Assembly: GCA_051453625.1 (NCBI GenBank)
Contig: JBOZIK010000001.1
Span: 180,724,526 to 180,788,525 of the forward strand
Direction: 5' to 3'
DNA: 64,000 nucleotides
From: Welwitschia mirabilis
Taxonomy: Eukaryota; Gnetophyta; Gnetopsida; Welwitschiales
In this document: in pieces, positions 11,889-24,250 of the stretch
Position numbering within the stretch: the first letter of the stretch is position 1
Layout of the letters: each line of letters starts with the position of its first letter
The notes under the pieces: generated by a model
What the model was told of the DNA's origin: nothing
The model's database searches: none
Seen by the model: the letters and a program-made list of their open reading frames with translations, nothing else
Position numbers and translations under genes: made by a program

Positions 11889-12549
11889 TCTATATAGTAT
11901 TGAATTTCATCTTATACCCTTTTACGATCTTTATTTAACAAATAGTTATAGTTGCAATATCATTTAAATGATTTTTATATAAGAATGACATTATTTTTAC
12001 TTTTAATCTATGTCCATTTTACTATGACTACATGTACTAAATTGTGAATTCATAGGTTGATATACATTAATTATATTATCCTAGAGGAACCAATAAAGAT
12101 ATTTAAAGAAAATGCAAAGATATTCAATATTTGAAAGACTCATGAGTGATAGATGATGGTTAAATCATGAACTAGAGGAAGCTACATGAAAGTTAGAAGA
12201 AGATATTAAACAAAGAAACCCTTAATTGATTTTTTTACTTAAGAACTGTAATTTTAATACTCTTGAATTTTTTAAAATCAAACATATATGAGTACTTTTC
12301 TATAAAACTTTAAATATGTTTTAAATATGCATGGGACATAAATGAATACTATTTGTAGTAAGGACATGTTATCATTTAAATTTTATAGTCATAATCTTTA
12401 TTGTTATGAAAAAGTAATATTTTTTTTAATACTTATGATATGTTGAGAAATGTATGTTTTATGGAAAAATGAAAAATTATGTAATCATAATGTTTCATAA
12501 AATCAAATAAATTTTTGAAAACAACTATCATCATCATAAATAACTCTAT
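11889..12549. other. AT-rich spacer between E1 and the LINE relic
   Basis: No gene, repeat or regulatory structure could be recognised here. Confidence 0.4.
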
Positions 12550-12925
12550 AAATCTAAACATATACATAGTGATTTACCTAGAGAGTTTTCACCTCCCCTT
12601 TGGAGAAAAGCACTTCTAGATACTTTTACTTTTGATTTTCAATTACAAGAAAATGTTTTTGAGGAGAAATTCAATAGTTTTGCTCTACCATATGTCTTAT
12701 TTTTTAGATTGGTGGCTTTATTTCACATCATATTTCTATTTTTATGCATATTAAACATATTTTTACTACTCACAATCTTGAAGCTTACCATGCATGATAT
12801 TTTATTAAAGGTTTTAGTTTGGTGGAATCTATTACTTGTGAAATGGCTCATAAAACATTATATCTTGCATTTTTATAACTACCTCAATAACCTTAGTAGC
12901 ACATGAATGAAAATTTGATTTTGAT

Positions 12926-13240
12926 GTGGCTAATCTAGCTTATGCTCAAATTTTATGCTATGTTAAACTTCTAAATATTCCACTTATTTTTTACCCTTTT
13001 GAATGTAAAATCACTAATTGCATTGGTTTCATTCCTTACGAACAAACTTTTTCTTTTAATAATGTTTATAATACATGTTATTTTCTAAAGGTTACTTGGA
13101 TAGAACATAAGTGTGCTTTCTATGCTAAGGATCATGCTTTTACTTAGAAGATTGATTTCTTTAATGTTTCCAACTCATGTGTATATTATCCTCATGAGGA
13201 TCATCACATCTCTTATTGTAAATACCTTAAGTGTCATAAT
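12926..13240 (+). pseudogene. LINE ORF1 fragment with zinc knuckle
   Basis: An open stretch of 73 codons reads ANLAYAQILCYVKLLNIPL, then CKITNCIGFIPYEQTF, the tail of the DUF4283 fold of plant LINE ORF1 proteins. After a stop, the same frame gives CVYYPHEDHHISYC, a zinc knuckle in which the second Cys is lost. The knuckle part is repeated after the gap (about 14120-14165). Its job in living elements is RNA binding in the ribonucleoprotein particle. Confidence 0.55.
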
Positions 13241-14878
13241 CAATAAGTTGTTTTTTTGACAAGTCAATAGAAAGCTATGTCAGATTCATTGCCACACATT
13301 ATTTACTCTTCTTCAAAACCTATGGAAAAAGATTAGGTTATAAAATCTAAGAATCAGTTTTTTTAATGTAGATAAAATGCATCTTTCCTATCTTAATCAT
13401 TTTATTACTTAAACAATGCCTTTTATTCTGCTAATAATCAATCACTTATAGAGAATAAAAGTTTATTTTGATCATACAATGAAAAGGATCTAAACATGTC
13501 AAGTCTCATCCTATTTATTCTTCTACAACTCCTCACCATGCTTCTTCCAAGTATGTTATTTCAAATCTAGTCATTGCTTTAAAAGGTATGGTTGTTGATA
13601 TATCTATTATTTTTTAAACATTGATGGGATTATTCTTTCCTACATCTAGATTAATAAATATGTTTGGGTTTTATTGACAAGCTCTAATAGGAGTGCCTTG
13701 GGCATTTTCTCTAGGTTCTTTCTTCCTTTAGATGTTTTGTTTCTTTAAGATATTAAGGTTATAGCTTTAGATTTTTAATATTCCTCTTATGGGCTACTAC
13801 ATAACTCCCAAGCTTTTGCTACTTCTCATCCTAAAGGACATGGATGGGTTGTTATTTTGATTGCTTCTTATTACAATTCATAAATTTATTCTTCTAGTTT
13901 AGATCCTCAATAGTAGTTTTAATGGCCCATTCTTTCTTNNNNNNNNNNNNNNNNNNNNNNNNNNNNNNNNNNNNNNNNNNNNNNNNNNNNNNNNNNNNNN
14001 NNNNNNNNNNNNNNNNNNNNNNNNNNNNNNNNNNNNNNGGATAGAACATAAGTGTGCTTTCAGTGCTAAGGATTATGCTTTTACTTAGAAGATTGATTCC
14101 TTTAATGTTTTCAACTCATGTGTATATTATCATCATGAGGATGATCACATCTCTTATTGTAAATACCTTAAGTGTCATAATCAACAAGTTGCTCTTTTAA
14201 CAGATCAATAGAAAGCTATGTCAAATTCATTGCCATACATTATTTACTCTTCTTCAAAACCTATGGAAAAAGATTAGGTTATAAAATCTAAGAATCAGTT
14301 TTTAAAATGTTAATAAACTGCATCTTTCCTATCTTAATCATTTTATTACTTAAACAATGCCTTTATTTTGCCAATAATCAATCACTTATAAAGAAGAAAA
14401 GTTTACTTTGATCATACAATGAAAAATATCTAAACATGTCAAGCCTCATCCTATTTATTCTTTGACAACTCCTTACCATGCCTTTTCCAAGTATGTTATT
14501 TCAAATCTAGTCATTACTTTTAAAGGTATGGTTGTTGATATATCTATTATTTTTTAAACATTTATGGAATTATTCTTTCCTACATCTAGATTAATGTATA
14601 TGTTTGGTTTTTATTGATAAGCTCTAATAGAAGTGCCCTAGGAATTTTCTCTAGGTCCTTTCTTTCTTTAGATTTTTTGTTTATTTAAGAGATTAAGGTT
14701 ATAGCTTTAGATTTTCAATATTCCTCTTATGGGCTACTACATAACTCCCAAGATTTTACTACTTCTCATCCTAAAGGACATGGATGGGATGTTATTTTGA
14801 TTGGTTCTTATTATAATTCATAAATTTATTCTTCTAGTTTAGATCCTCAATAGTAGTTTTGATGGCCCATTCTTTCTT
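13098..14878 (+). repeat. 0.84-kb near-identical pair around a 100-N gap in the LINE
   Basis: 13098-13938 and 14039-14878 align throughout with only a few percent difference. The 100-N gap (13939-14038) sits exactly between them, and the left copy breaks off where the right one continues. This is probably an unmerged contig overlap. Confidence 0.85.
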
Positions 14879-15217
14879 ATTTCATTAGTATGTTTAGTAT
14901 TTATTCCATCCATGCTTCTAATCATATGCATGAGAGAATTCAACTTTGGATAGATTTAACATAGATATTTCCTTCTATTCCTTGGTTTCTTGGAGGATAG
15001 TTCAATATGATTAGTCCATTTTGTAATAAGTTAGATGATGGCTCACTCTTTCTTCTCTCATTAGTATGTTTGGTATTTGTTTCATTTATGCTTCTAATCA
15101 TATGCATAAGAGAATTCAACTTTGAAGATATTTAACACATATATTTCCTTCTATTCCTTAGGCTTTTGGAAGATATTTTAATATAATTGATTCATCTTAT
15201 GATACGTTAGGTGAAGA
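14861..15217 (+). repeat. Diverged tandem duplication, about 176 bp, in the LINE endonuclease region
   Basis: The block that starts GATGGCCCATTCTTTCTT (14861) recurs as GATGGCTCACTCTTTCTT at 15037 with no gap between the copies. Both carry the ATTCCTT(A/G)G(T/G)(C/T)TT..TTGGA text of the endonuclease end. Copies differ at more than one base in ten, so this one is a real, old event, unlike the gap-flanking pairs. Confidence 0.7.
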
Positions 15218-15429
15218 GGTTTTTTTTAACATTCCTCCAAAAACATGCAATAACTTTTTACTTGAAGTAATTTTTATCAAGGTAATCAATGAATCTCTAA
15301 GTATTAAGATATATTTTATTTTTTTGTTCTTTTTTNNNNNNNNNNNNNNNNNNNNNNNNNNNNNNNNNNNNNNNNNNNNNNNNNNNNNNNNNNNNNNNNN
15401 NNNNNNNNNNNNNNNNNNNNNNNNNNNNN

Positions 15430-16259
15430 CCACTAAATTCGCTATTTCTTCTCTAATAGGTTATTGTTCTTATTCCATTTTAACATCTCTTAGTATTAGT
15501 TATTTATTAGAAAATGAATTCTTCATATGTTTTTTACTACAAAGCCTAAGAGTTCTAGCCTAATATAATGAATTAATTAATGGCATCATACTTTGTGTTA
15601 GAGTTAGAAATTATGCTCCTTTTTTTAGAAAACAAGTAGCTTGGTAAGGAAAATATTACTTTCACTATATTATCNNNNNNNNNNNNNNNNNNNNNNNNNN
15701 NNNNNNNNNNNNNNNNNNNNNNNNNNNNNNNNNNNNNNNNNNNNNNNNNNNNNNNNNNNNNNNNNNNNNNNNNNNNNNNNNNNNNNNNNNNNNNNNNNNN
15801 NNNNNNNNNNNNNNNNNNNNNNNNNNNNNNNNNNNNNNNNNNNNNNNNNNNNNNNNNNNNNNNNNNNNNNNNNNNNNNNNNNNNNNNNNNNNNNNNNNNN
15901 NNNNNNNNNNNNNNNNNNNNNNNNNNNNNNNNNNNNNNNNNNNNNNNNNNNNNNNNNNNNNNNNNNNNNNNNNNNNNNNNNNNNNNNNNNNNNNNNNNNN
16001 NNNTTATTTAAACATCCACTAAATTCGCTATTTCTTCTCCAAGAGGTTGTTGTTGTTATTCCATTTTAACATCTCTTACTGTTAGTACTTTACTAGAAAA
16101 TGAATTCTTCATATGTTTTTACTACAAAGCCTAAGAGTTCTGGCCTAATATAATGAATTAATTAATGGCATCATACTTTGTATTGGAGCTAAAAATTATG
16201 CGCCTTTTTTTAGAAAACAAGTAGCTTGATAAAGAAAATATTACTTTCACTCTATTATC
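15430..16259 (+). repeat. 245-bp repeated flanks of a 329-N gap
   Basis: 15430-15674 and 16015-16259 are near-identical copies that start CCACTAAATTCGCTATTTC and end TTACTTTCACT(A/C)TATTATC. They flank the gap 15675-16003. A probable assembly overlap inside the LINE. Confidence 0.75.
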
Positions 16260-16639
16260 CAAAAAAATTTAGATTTAAATAGTCAGCTTGTTCATGATCC
16301 TCTTACTCCAATTCTTTATTCTATGCTTGTTGAAACTTATTTAGATCAATAAAAATGGGAGTTCCTTTAGGTAAAAAGTGATCTTATTAAATGTAGACTA
16401 TGGTGGTTATAGATGCAAGATGAGAACTCAAAAAAAAATTAAATCACTCTAATGATTAAATCCAAATTATTATTTTATAGGATCGTGACCCGATTCTTCA
16501 CAATCATAATGACATTCTTAATTTTTTCAAAGGAGCATTTTAAAACTATATTTAAAGAAATCCAATTAATATGGATGAGATTTATATGTCTTTTCATTTC
16601 TTTCCTAGTTCTTATTGTATAAATGTATCAAATGCTAGA

Positions 16640-17450
16640 TGTAGATATTACTCTTAAAGAACTCAGATATGCTTGTTTTGATATGGTTAATGGAAAATCT
16701 GTTAGCTTTGATGGTTTTCTTATATATTTTTTTAAACATAACTAGGATTTATTAGATCATGATTATCTTAATGATATAAGATATGTCATACTTTAAAGTT
16801 GACTTGAACATCATGTTAACAATGGCATTATTTTTCTTCTGTCTAAGTTTGGGGATCCTCTTCTAATTGGTAATTGGTGATCTATTGCTTTATTAAATGT
16901 TAGTGATAAAATTTGGGCAAATTCCTTAGCTTTACAAGGTTAAAAGAGTTCTTATAGATATTATCACAAAGCCACAACCAAATTTTGTTCTAGGTAAATA
17001 TATTTTTTAAAATGTTATGGCAGCTTGAGAAGGACATAACTATGAAATTTATTCTAATCAGGATGTGATATTAATTAAGCTCAATTATTTCAAAGCATAC
17101 GATACAGTTAAACGGGATTTCATTTTAGCTTATATAAAAAATTTAGGTTTTGAATCTCAATTTCTTCATATGGTGTAGTGTCGTTTTACCAATGCAAATG
17201 CCTATATAAATATTTCTCATGATGTGAGTTCTTCCTCTTATATTTACTACTTCATTAGACAAGGTCATCCTTTAGCTCCTTATCTGTTTATCATTGTCAT
17301 TGATTTTCTTTATTGATTTTTTTAACATAATATGCAATAACAATTGGTGAAGGGAATTTTATTGGGAAACACAATGCAATAATTATTAAATTTAAATTTT
17401 TCTAATGATTTGTTTTTCCAAGGTAGAAAATGATTAACAATCTATTACTT
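16640..17450 (+). pseudogene. LINE reverse transcriptase, degenerate
   Basis: Pieces in order: ELRYACFDMVNGKSVSFDGF, the GNW then SIALLNVSDKIWANSLALQ block (counterpart of the usual RPISL.N..YK...K.LA.R), LIKLNYFKAYDTVKRDFILA (the first catalytic Asp region, Asp replaced by Asn), the YFIRQGHPLAPYLFIIVIDFL block (R.GCPLSP..F), and NFSNDLFFQG at 17393-17422 in place of the FADDTLFF active site. At least one catalytic Asp is therefore lost. Stops and frameshifts are frequent, so the copy is dead. The family is the L1-like non-LTR group by the order of these motifs. Confidence 0.75.
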
Positions 17451-18950
17451 AGCTTTTCTTTCATATTTAAAAGTATTAATATTTCTCAGGAAGTGAATTA
17501 ACTAATAAAAATCTTTACCAAATAGAGTAAATAGTAATTACTAGTATCTTCTACATCAGTCCTCTTCTACATTAGTCTTAGAAAATTTTACAAAGAGAAA
17601 ATTATAAAACTTTATTTATTCCTTTCTTCTTCAAAAGTTTTTCTCATAAGGAAGGAAATTAGACATTGTAAAGAATTTAAAGTAAAGTGGAAAATTGAAG
17701 GACAAAGTTTCTTTCTCTTATAGGTTGATATTTAGTTTACAAATCTATTATTTCATCTATCCCTGTTTATTATTCCTATTACTAGGATCCTTTAAAAGCT
17801 ACATATTCTAATCTCAAAAATTGCTTTGAAGCTATATGTGATCATGTGAATAAGGACAAAAAGGTTTTCATAGAGTTTCTTAAAATATTATGACCTTTAT
17901 TAAATAAAAGCGTGGTTTAGATTTCATTTATTTATATTCTCAAGGAGCTATTTTATATATTAAATGTGTTCTTAGAGCTTTATTTCTACTCCTGGTTTAT
18001 ACATTATTGTTTCTGGGAACTAAGAACTCATTTTCTAAGAACTTTCAAATATAGAAGACTAATCATCTAACTAATTAGTCTTATGCTTTATTTAACATTA
18101 GCACTCAAGGTACATACGTTTTTAAAAGTGTTTAAAAGGCTTAGAAAAAGATTCATTCTTTTGTTTCTTAGACACGTATGAAAATTCCTACATTTTTTCT
18201 TCAATATCTTATTCCTTAGTGGTTATCTCTTACTTCTACTCCTTTAACAATTACAAATTCCAAGCTAGCTATAAGATAATTTAATAAAGGATTAGAAAAT
18301 ATTTAGATTAATTTGTTGGCTTTCAATATACATATGAAGATTCTATTGGCTTCAACAAGCTTTCATTACATTTCAAAAAATTTTGCTTCATGCTTGTTAC
18401 ATCTTAGATAATGGATCTTTACATATAAAGGATTTGTAGCTTCATTAAGAAAATCTTACACCTTTCTATTGAATGCTACTAATGTAGGAGATATTTGTAA
18501 CCACAAATGGTAAATGCTACATGCTTGCTCTCTTTAGATTTCTTCTTTAAGAAAATTTTAAAGCTTCTACCTCTATTTGAGATTAAGCACTTTCTTTGGT
18601 ACCTAATTTTTTAAGGTGTTCATATTGGTAATTACTTGTAACGTTTAGTAATGTTAGATCAATATTTTCTCATTTTCAATTAAGAGGATGATCTTCTATA
18701 TGTTTTTGTTTATTATCTACTTGCCAAAAACACATGAAATTGGGCTTTTCTTGTTCTTTCTTATATTCCCATGAGTTTTGATATCATTCGTTTAGGAACC
18801 AATTGTAGTTTATGCCTAGATTAGCTTTTTCTATGGTACATCTTCAAAACATGAATTCTTTATTTTATACGAAAGAGAAGATTTCATTTACAATTTAGAA
18901 AATCAATTGTTTCCACTTCCTTTTTCTTGGATTTATAAAAACTTTTATTA

Positions 18951-21900
18951 TTTTTAACTAATATTATTTCATATTCATGTCATGCAATGAAGAATAGATT
19001 TCAAGTGAATCCTTTGATATAGTTTTTCATGCCTTGATTTTCTCTAATTTATAGTTGTCATAGTTATACCTTGATTCAGATTTTTCTTTCATAGTGCTTT
19101 TTCTTTTATGTTTCCATAGTTTAGCTACTTCCTACTATACATTGTAAATTATTGGCTACTTTTTGCCTTTTAATATTATTAAATTAATTCTTCCAATAGT
19201 AGTGAAACTATTTTTCAAGGTCTGACATCACTTTAAAAGAAATTTTAAATAAGCTAATGTACTAATAGGCATTCATGTGGGATAAATTACAAACATGAAG
19301 ATATGGAAGAGATTCATAATAAACTATTAAAAGCATAAGGGCTTATCTATAAGAGGTATAGATTGTAAGTTCAGAGATCATTAATTCATAACTTTATAGA
19401 TTTATATTTTCATAGATTTGGTTAGTCTTTAATTTTCTAGATTTATTAAATGAATAGAAAAAATATGGATAAGAATACTATATAAAACAAAATTATATTA
19501 GAGATGTTAAATTTACATCACTTTAGTATGGTAAACAAAAAACACACATAAGAAATATGGAAACCATTACCATCCTAAAAATCAAATAAGAANNNNNNNN
19601 NNNNNNNNNNNNNNNNNNNNNNNNNNNNNNNNNNNNNNNNNNNNNNNNNNNNNNNNNNNNNNNNNNNNNNNNNNNNNNNNNNNNNNNNNNNNAAGAATAC
19701 TATATAAAACAAAATTAGATTAGAAATGTTAACTTTACATCACTTTAGTATGGTAAACAGAAAACACAAATAAGAAATATGGAAACCATTACCATCCCAA
19801 AAATCAAATAGGAGATGATGATAATAAAAATCAAACATCTTAGAACCATGGTGGAGTCTTTTATTATGAAAATAAAATTTTTATTAATCACATAAAAAAT
19901 TAATGCAGAGGTCATATTCAAAAAAGAAAAAAGATGAATTCAAAAATTTAATTGGCTCACAAGATTTAAGATTTGAAAAATAAGATAAGAAATGCTAAAG
20001 TTAATGTACCAAATGTTGGTATATCTAATTCTAAATATCTAAAATAAGAGAAGAAAAGTAATAAAAATCCTCAAACATTTATATAATTTACATTCCTAAA
20101 ACATAGCATAAAAATTTAATTAAAAAATTGACAATTAGAGGCTTATAGGATAGGTTATATAGCAGATAAATCTCAACATATCATCATTACATTGAAAGAT
20201 GAATTAGTAAGAGAGAAATTTAAAATAGTCAAAGCAACTCTAAAGGAGAAAAAGTATGAGTAAATTAAGATATTACATAAAAGAATTTTATAAACAAAAA
20301 TTAAAAAATGGAAAAAAGTAAAACAAACTAAATGAAAAAGAAAAAATGCTTATTTTAATGCAAACTATATTATTAAAGATAAACTAAAATAGGGTCTTTA
20401 ACGTTTTTATTATGAATTTTTAAATACTAATGGATTTATATTAGATAAATGTGTTAGTTATTATATTACTTCTTTCTTTAATAGGTTTGATATTCTTAGC
20501 CTTACAAAGATGTAGGAGGATGAATAACCTTTACCTTTGTTAGTTCCTAATTTTAATGCTTCTTCTTTTTCCCCTTAATAAAAGAAATAAAACACAAGTT
20601 CATATAATGATTTATATATTTTAATTTATAATGCATGAAAATAATAAATGATAAGAATCAATATGTTTGGCTTAAAATCAAACAATGAAAATTTTTTGAT
20701 ATTTCTCTTTCCATTGTTTTACTTTAAGAGAAGCTACTTTATATATGATGAAAGGCATTTCATGAGATTATCCAATTCAATTCCTATGTATAGATATTAC
20801 TAATTTCTCTTATTCATGAAAACATTATTTGTTTATAAAGAATTTAATACATGAATTATCTCTTAACATGTCCAAATTATCAATTGATAATCTTAAGGAT
20901 TTTTAGATTATAAAAATAGTATTAAATAAACTAGTTCTTCTCAAGATAAAATGTTAAATTAAGAGGAAAATAGTTACCAAAATGATGACAAGAATTAGAT
21001 CTTCTAGTTTTAAATGAAATGAAAAAAATTTCAAACTCTAACTCTTTTACTCTCTAATTTCTCAAGAATGTCTAGGCATTAATTTCTTAATTACTAATTC
21101 AAAATGTCTTCCAAGTATACAATATTTTATAGTAGATGGAAATCTAGTTGAATCTTTCCATTGGCATTTTTATTTATTATTGTAATAAATTTTTATCCTT
21201 TCTAGAAATGAAAGAGAAGTTTTTGTATAGAATATCAAGAAATGTAAAGTAAGATGTTCAAATTAAATTCTACAAAACATGAGATCCTTTGATAAATGTT
21301 TTAAGAATTTAACAGACTCTTACTTAACATGTATTTAAGGGATCTAGTATGAAGAAAAGATAGTGATTTAATGATATATGTAGAGAAGTAAGGAAGTAAA
21401 GATTGCCTTTAAATGCCAAAAAAATCAATAGAAAAAATAAAATTCAACAAAACTAATAATCAATAATAATAAAAAATAATTATTAAAGAAAGATAGTTAT
21501 TATATTTTCTTAAATAATAAATAAGAAATTTTTGGAAGTTCCTTCAACACAAACAAAATATAGAATATAGTTTTATTTTAAAGTATCTTTAATTTTTGTG
21601 AAGGCTTGTTTAATCATAACAATGGAATAAAACTTCTTTTACACTCTAATATACCTTTTATTTGGCAAAACTAATGGAGGAATTAAAAGACTAGATTTAA
21701 GAAACACAATAGATGCTAAAGGATTATATGTCAAAGTCTTAAAGTAGTTTGGATTTCTTATTTTGGAAAAAGTTAAAAAAAAAGGATTAGTCATGCATTA
21801 TTATTTTCATTAAAAAAACAAAGATATGTAAACTAGCTTAGTATAGTAATTAAAAAGGGTAATGTGTAGAATAATGAATAGGATACTATATAGAATAATG

Positions 21901-22844
21901 ATAATAAGAACTACATTAATAAAAGTGAAAAAGTACCTAAAGTGAATAGTAATAGGCTTGAAATAATGAGACAAAGCTAATGAATCCATCACCACTACAC
22001 TTAAGGATAATGATTACACAATCATCATAAATAATGAGTTTACCATTATTGCATGATGATAAATCCATGGTAAAATTTGATGAAGATGAGAAAATTATAG
22101 AAAACTAAAGAAAATATTCATAGGACAAATTCAATTCCAAGAGCCATTTAACAAAAAAAGTCCTAAATGTTTGATTTGATAACTTGCTAATTACTACTAC
22201 AATAGACATAAAGGAAATTGTTCAAGATGAAAGAGAAATTAATCTTTAGAACTATTATGTTGTATCTAAATAATTAGTATCTAAAATTTACCTAGACAAA
22301 ATGAATATATTTGAAAAGAAATTTATAAGAATTTGTAAACATTTTGATTTTCTAGCTAAGCAATTAAGGTATGCCCCATCCATTTCCCCTTCTTGCCTTT
22401 CTCCTATTCCTCTTATTGGGTTTTCTAGTTGTATCAATTAAGGTTTTTCTTATTAGTTTTCCATTCTAGATTTTCTTTTATTCTCCTCATTAGCCCCTTT
22501 TCTTACTTTCCTCTTATTCCTCTTCATACACAAATTTTTCACACTATTATTCAACTAACAGTTTTCTATGGTTGTGTTTTTGAGGTCTTGAATTAATGGA
22601 TAAACACTAGAAAATAAAAAATAGAGGAATTTCAAAAATAGTTTTTCTTGATATCTTAAATAAAGAGCGATAGAGTAATGAAGCTAGGTTTGGATCTTAG
22701 GGTACATGATGGTAGATAAAGGGGCGATTTCACCTCTCGTCCATCTTGCATGTTCTATAGTATTGTCTCTTTTGCAACTTATCCATGCAAGTGGTTTCTT
22801 AGAGGCTTTCTAGAGGTAGTTTTTAGTTTTTATGGTTTTCATCC
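18951..22844. other. AT-rich stretch, no gene recognised
   Basis: No protein family signal. It contains the gap-flanking pair at 19471-19812. Text near 20340-20520 has the feel of a LINE linker region but is too decayed to call. Confidence 0.4.
19471..19812 (+). repeat. About 120-bp pair around a 100-N gap
   Basis: About 19473-19592 and 19693-19812 are near-identical (AAGAATACTATATAAAACAA to CCAAAAATCAAATAGGA). The gap 19593-19692 holds exactly 100 Ns between them. Confidence 0.8.
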
Positions 22845-22849
22845 TTGGT

Positions 22850-24250
22850 GCAATTCATCTTTGACACATTCACGAAAGTAAGACTCCATTCTCCAATGGC
22901 GCTAGAATTTTCCAGTATTAAATCTTATGCAAATTCAGTGGAGGAAAGAAAACCTCAAAGTTTTCCTAACTTATATTTTGATTTCAAGTGTGAAGAAGAT
23001 ATCATTTATGAAAAGGCATCCATTAACTACTCTAATCATCTAGAGACTCATTTGAGAAATTGCTCTCATTGATAAATTCCATCCTCAAGAGGGCTTTCCT
23101 TCATTAAAAAATTAAATTTATAATGCAATTAAAATTTTTTCACAAGTTGAAAGATAATTCCTCTTAGAGATAGTTTATTACATTTAATTTTTAAGTCTAA
23201 AGAAGAAATGAATAAGGTTTTAGCAAGAGGACCCTATTTTTTTAGACATAGAGGTTTAGCCCTAACCAAATGATTTTCTTTCATTCTTGAAAAACCAACC
23301 ATTTTTTACAAGATCCCATTTTGAATTCATATCTCAAACCCTTACTTGGATATATGACATCTAAATTTATTCAAGCAACTTAATGATTTGTTAGGAGAGT
23401 TTGTTAAACTTAATAGGAATACAAATTTAATGGCAAAAATGGCAACATATGAAATATGTATTTATATGAGATCAAATAGCTTCAAAGAAAAAAAAATAAA
23501 CTTGGATACTATGTGAGAGGAATCAATTTTTAACCTAGAAATTGAAAATATCTTATTGCAATGTTTGAAGTGTGGTGTAAATGGACATACAATGGAGAAA
23601 TGCAAGAAAAATAAGAAAGTGGAAAAAAATGATTAGCAAGAAGTCAAGAAAAAAAGATCACAAAAAGAAAATATCTTTAGTCCCAAGCAATGATTCAATA
23701 TCACAAGCAAATAAATATGATATTCTATCAGATGAAGAACTAGAACAGACATAGGAAAATGAAATAGTAAATGAACAAGAAACAACCAAACAAAAAAAAG
23801 ATAACATGCCGAGTGCATCTACAACATGCTAGTTTTCTCTTTTAAATAAGAACAACCTTCAGAAAGGGAAATGAGACAAGAAGAAAGAGATAATGATAAC
23901 ATTGCAGAGGAGCATGTTTTAGATGCGTCAATAGCTAAAAAAACTTGAAAAACTAGACAGATGGACCAAAAAAATTAGAATGAATACTAGAAAGGTTAAA
24001 ATTGAAATGGAGACAAGGGAGGACATCCGAGATGGTAAGTAATTTCAACTCTCCTTCTAATGAATTTTCTCAAATTTTAGAGGCCTTGGGATTGGGTAGA
24101 AAATTCCCATCTTTGGAGCCTTCTAAATACTATTTTATTATAAGCACATTAGGGTATGCTAATTTAAAGTCTATTTTTAATTGGAATTAGGAACAAGAGT
24201 CAACTAAATCAGATGCTAATGTTTGAGGCTTTAATGATTAGCAGGATTTA
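22850..24250 (+). mobile_element. Second LINE relic, ORF1 region with intact zinc knuckle
   Basis: The + strand reads KSYANSVEERKPQSFPNLYF near 22926, then ARGPYFFRHRGLALTK near 23224 (the GPW.f...gL.L block of DUF4283), then GEFVKLNRNTNLMAKMATYE. It ends in CLKCGVNGHTMEKC near 23560-23602, a complete C-x2-C-x4-H-x4-C zinc knuckle. Lys-rich text and stops follow. This matches ORF1 of plant L1 elements; the order excludes a gag protein, which lacks DUF4283. The frame has several stops, so it is a relic. No reverse transcriptase was recognised downstream. Confidence 0.65.

Larger units (their letters stand above)
12550..18950 (+). mobile_element. L1-type LINE (non-LTR retrotransposon), degenerate
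   Basis: On the + strand the parts of a plant L1 element appear in the right order. There is an ORF1 with DUF4283-like text and a zinc knuckle (12926-13240), an APE-type endonuclease ending (PWFLGG then FNMI, near 14976-15010), a reverse transcriptase (about 16640-17450), and a C-terminal zinc-finger-like region near 18800-18900 (CSLCLD). All are interrupted by stops and shifts. Gaps at 13939-14038, 15336-15429 and 15675-16003, each near a duplicated flank, inflate its length. No poly(A) tail or target duplication could be fixed. Confidence 0.75.
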
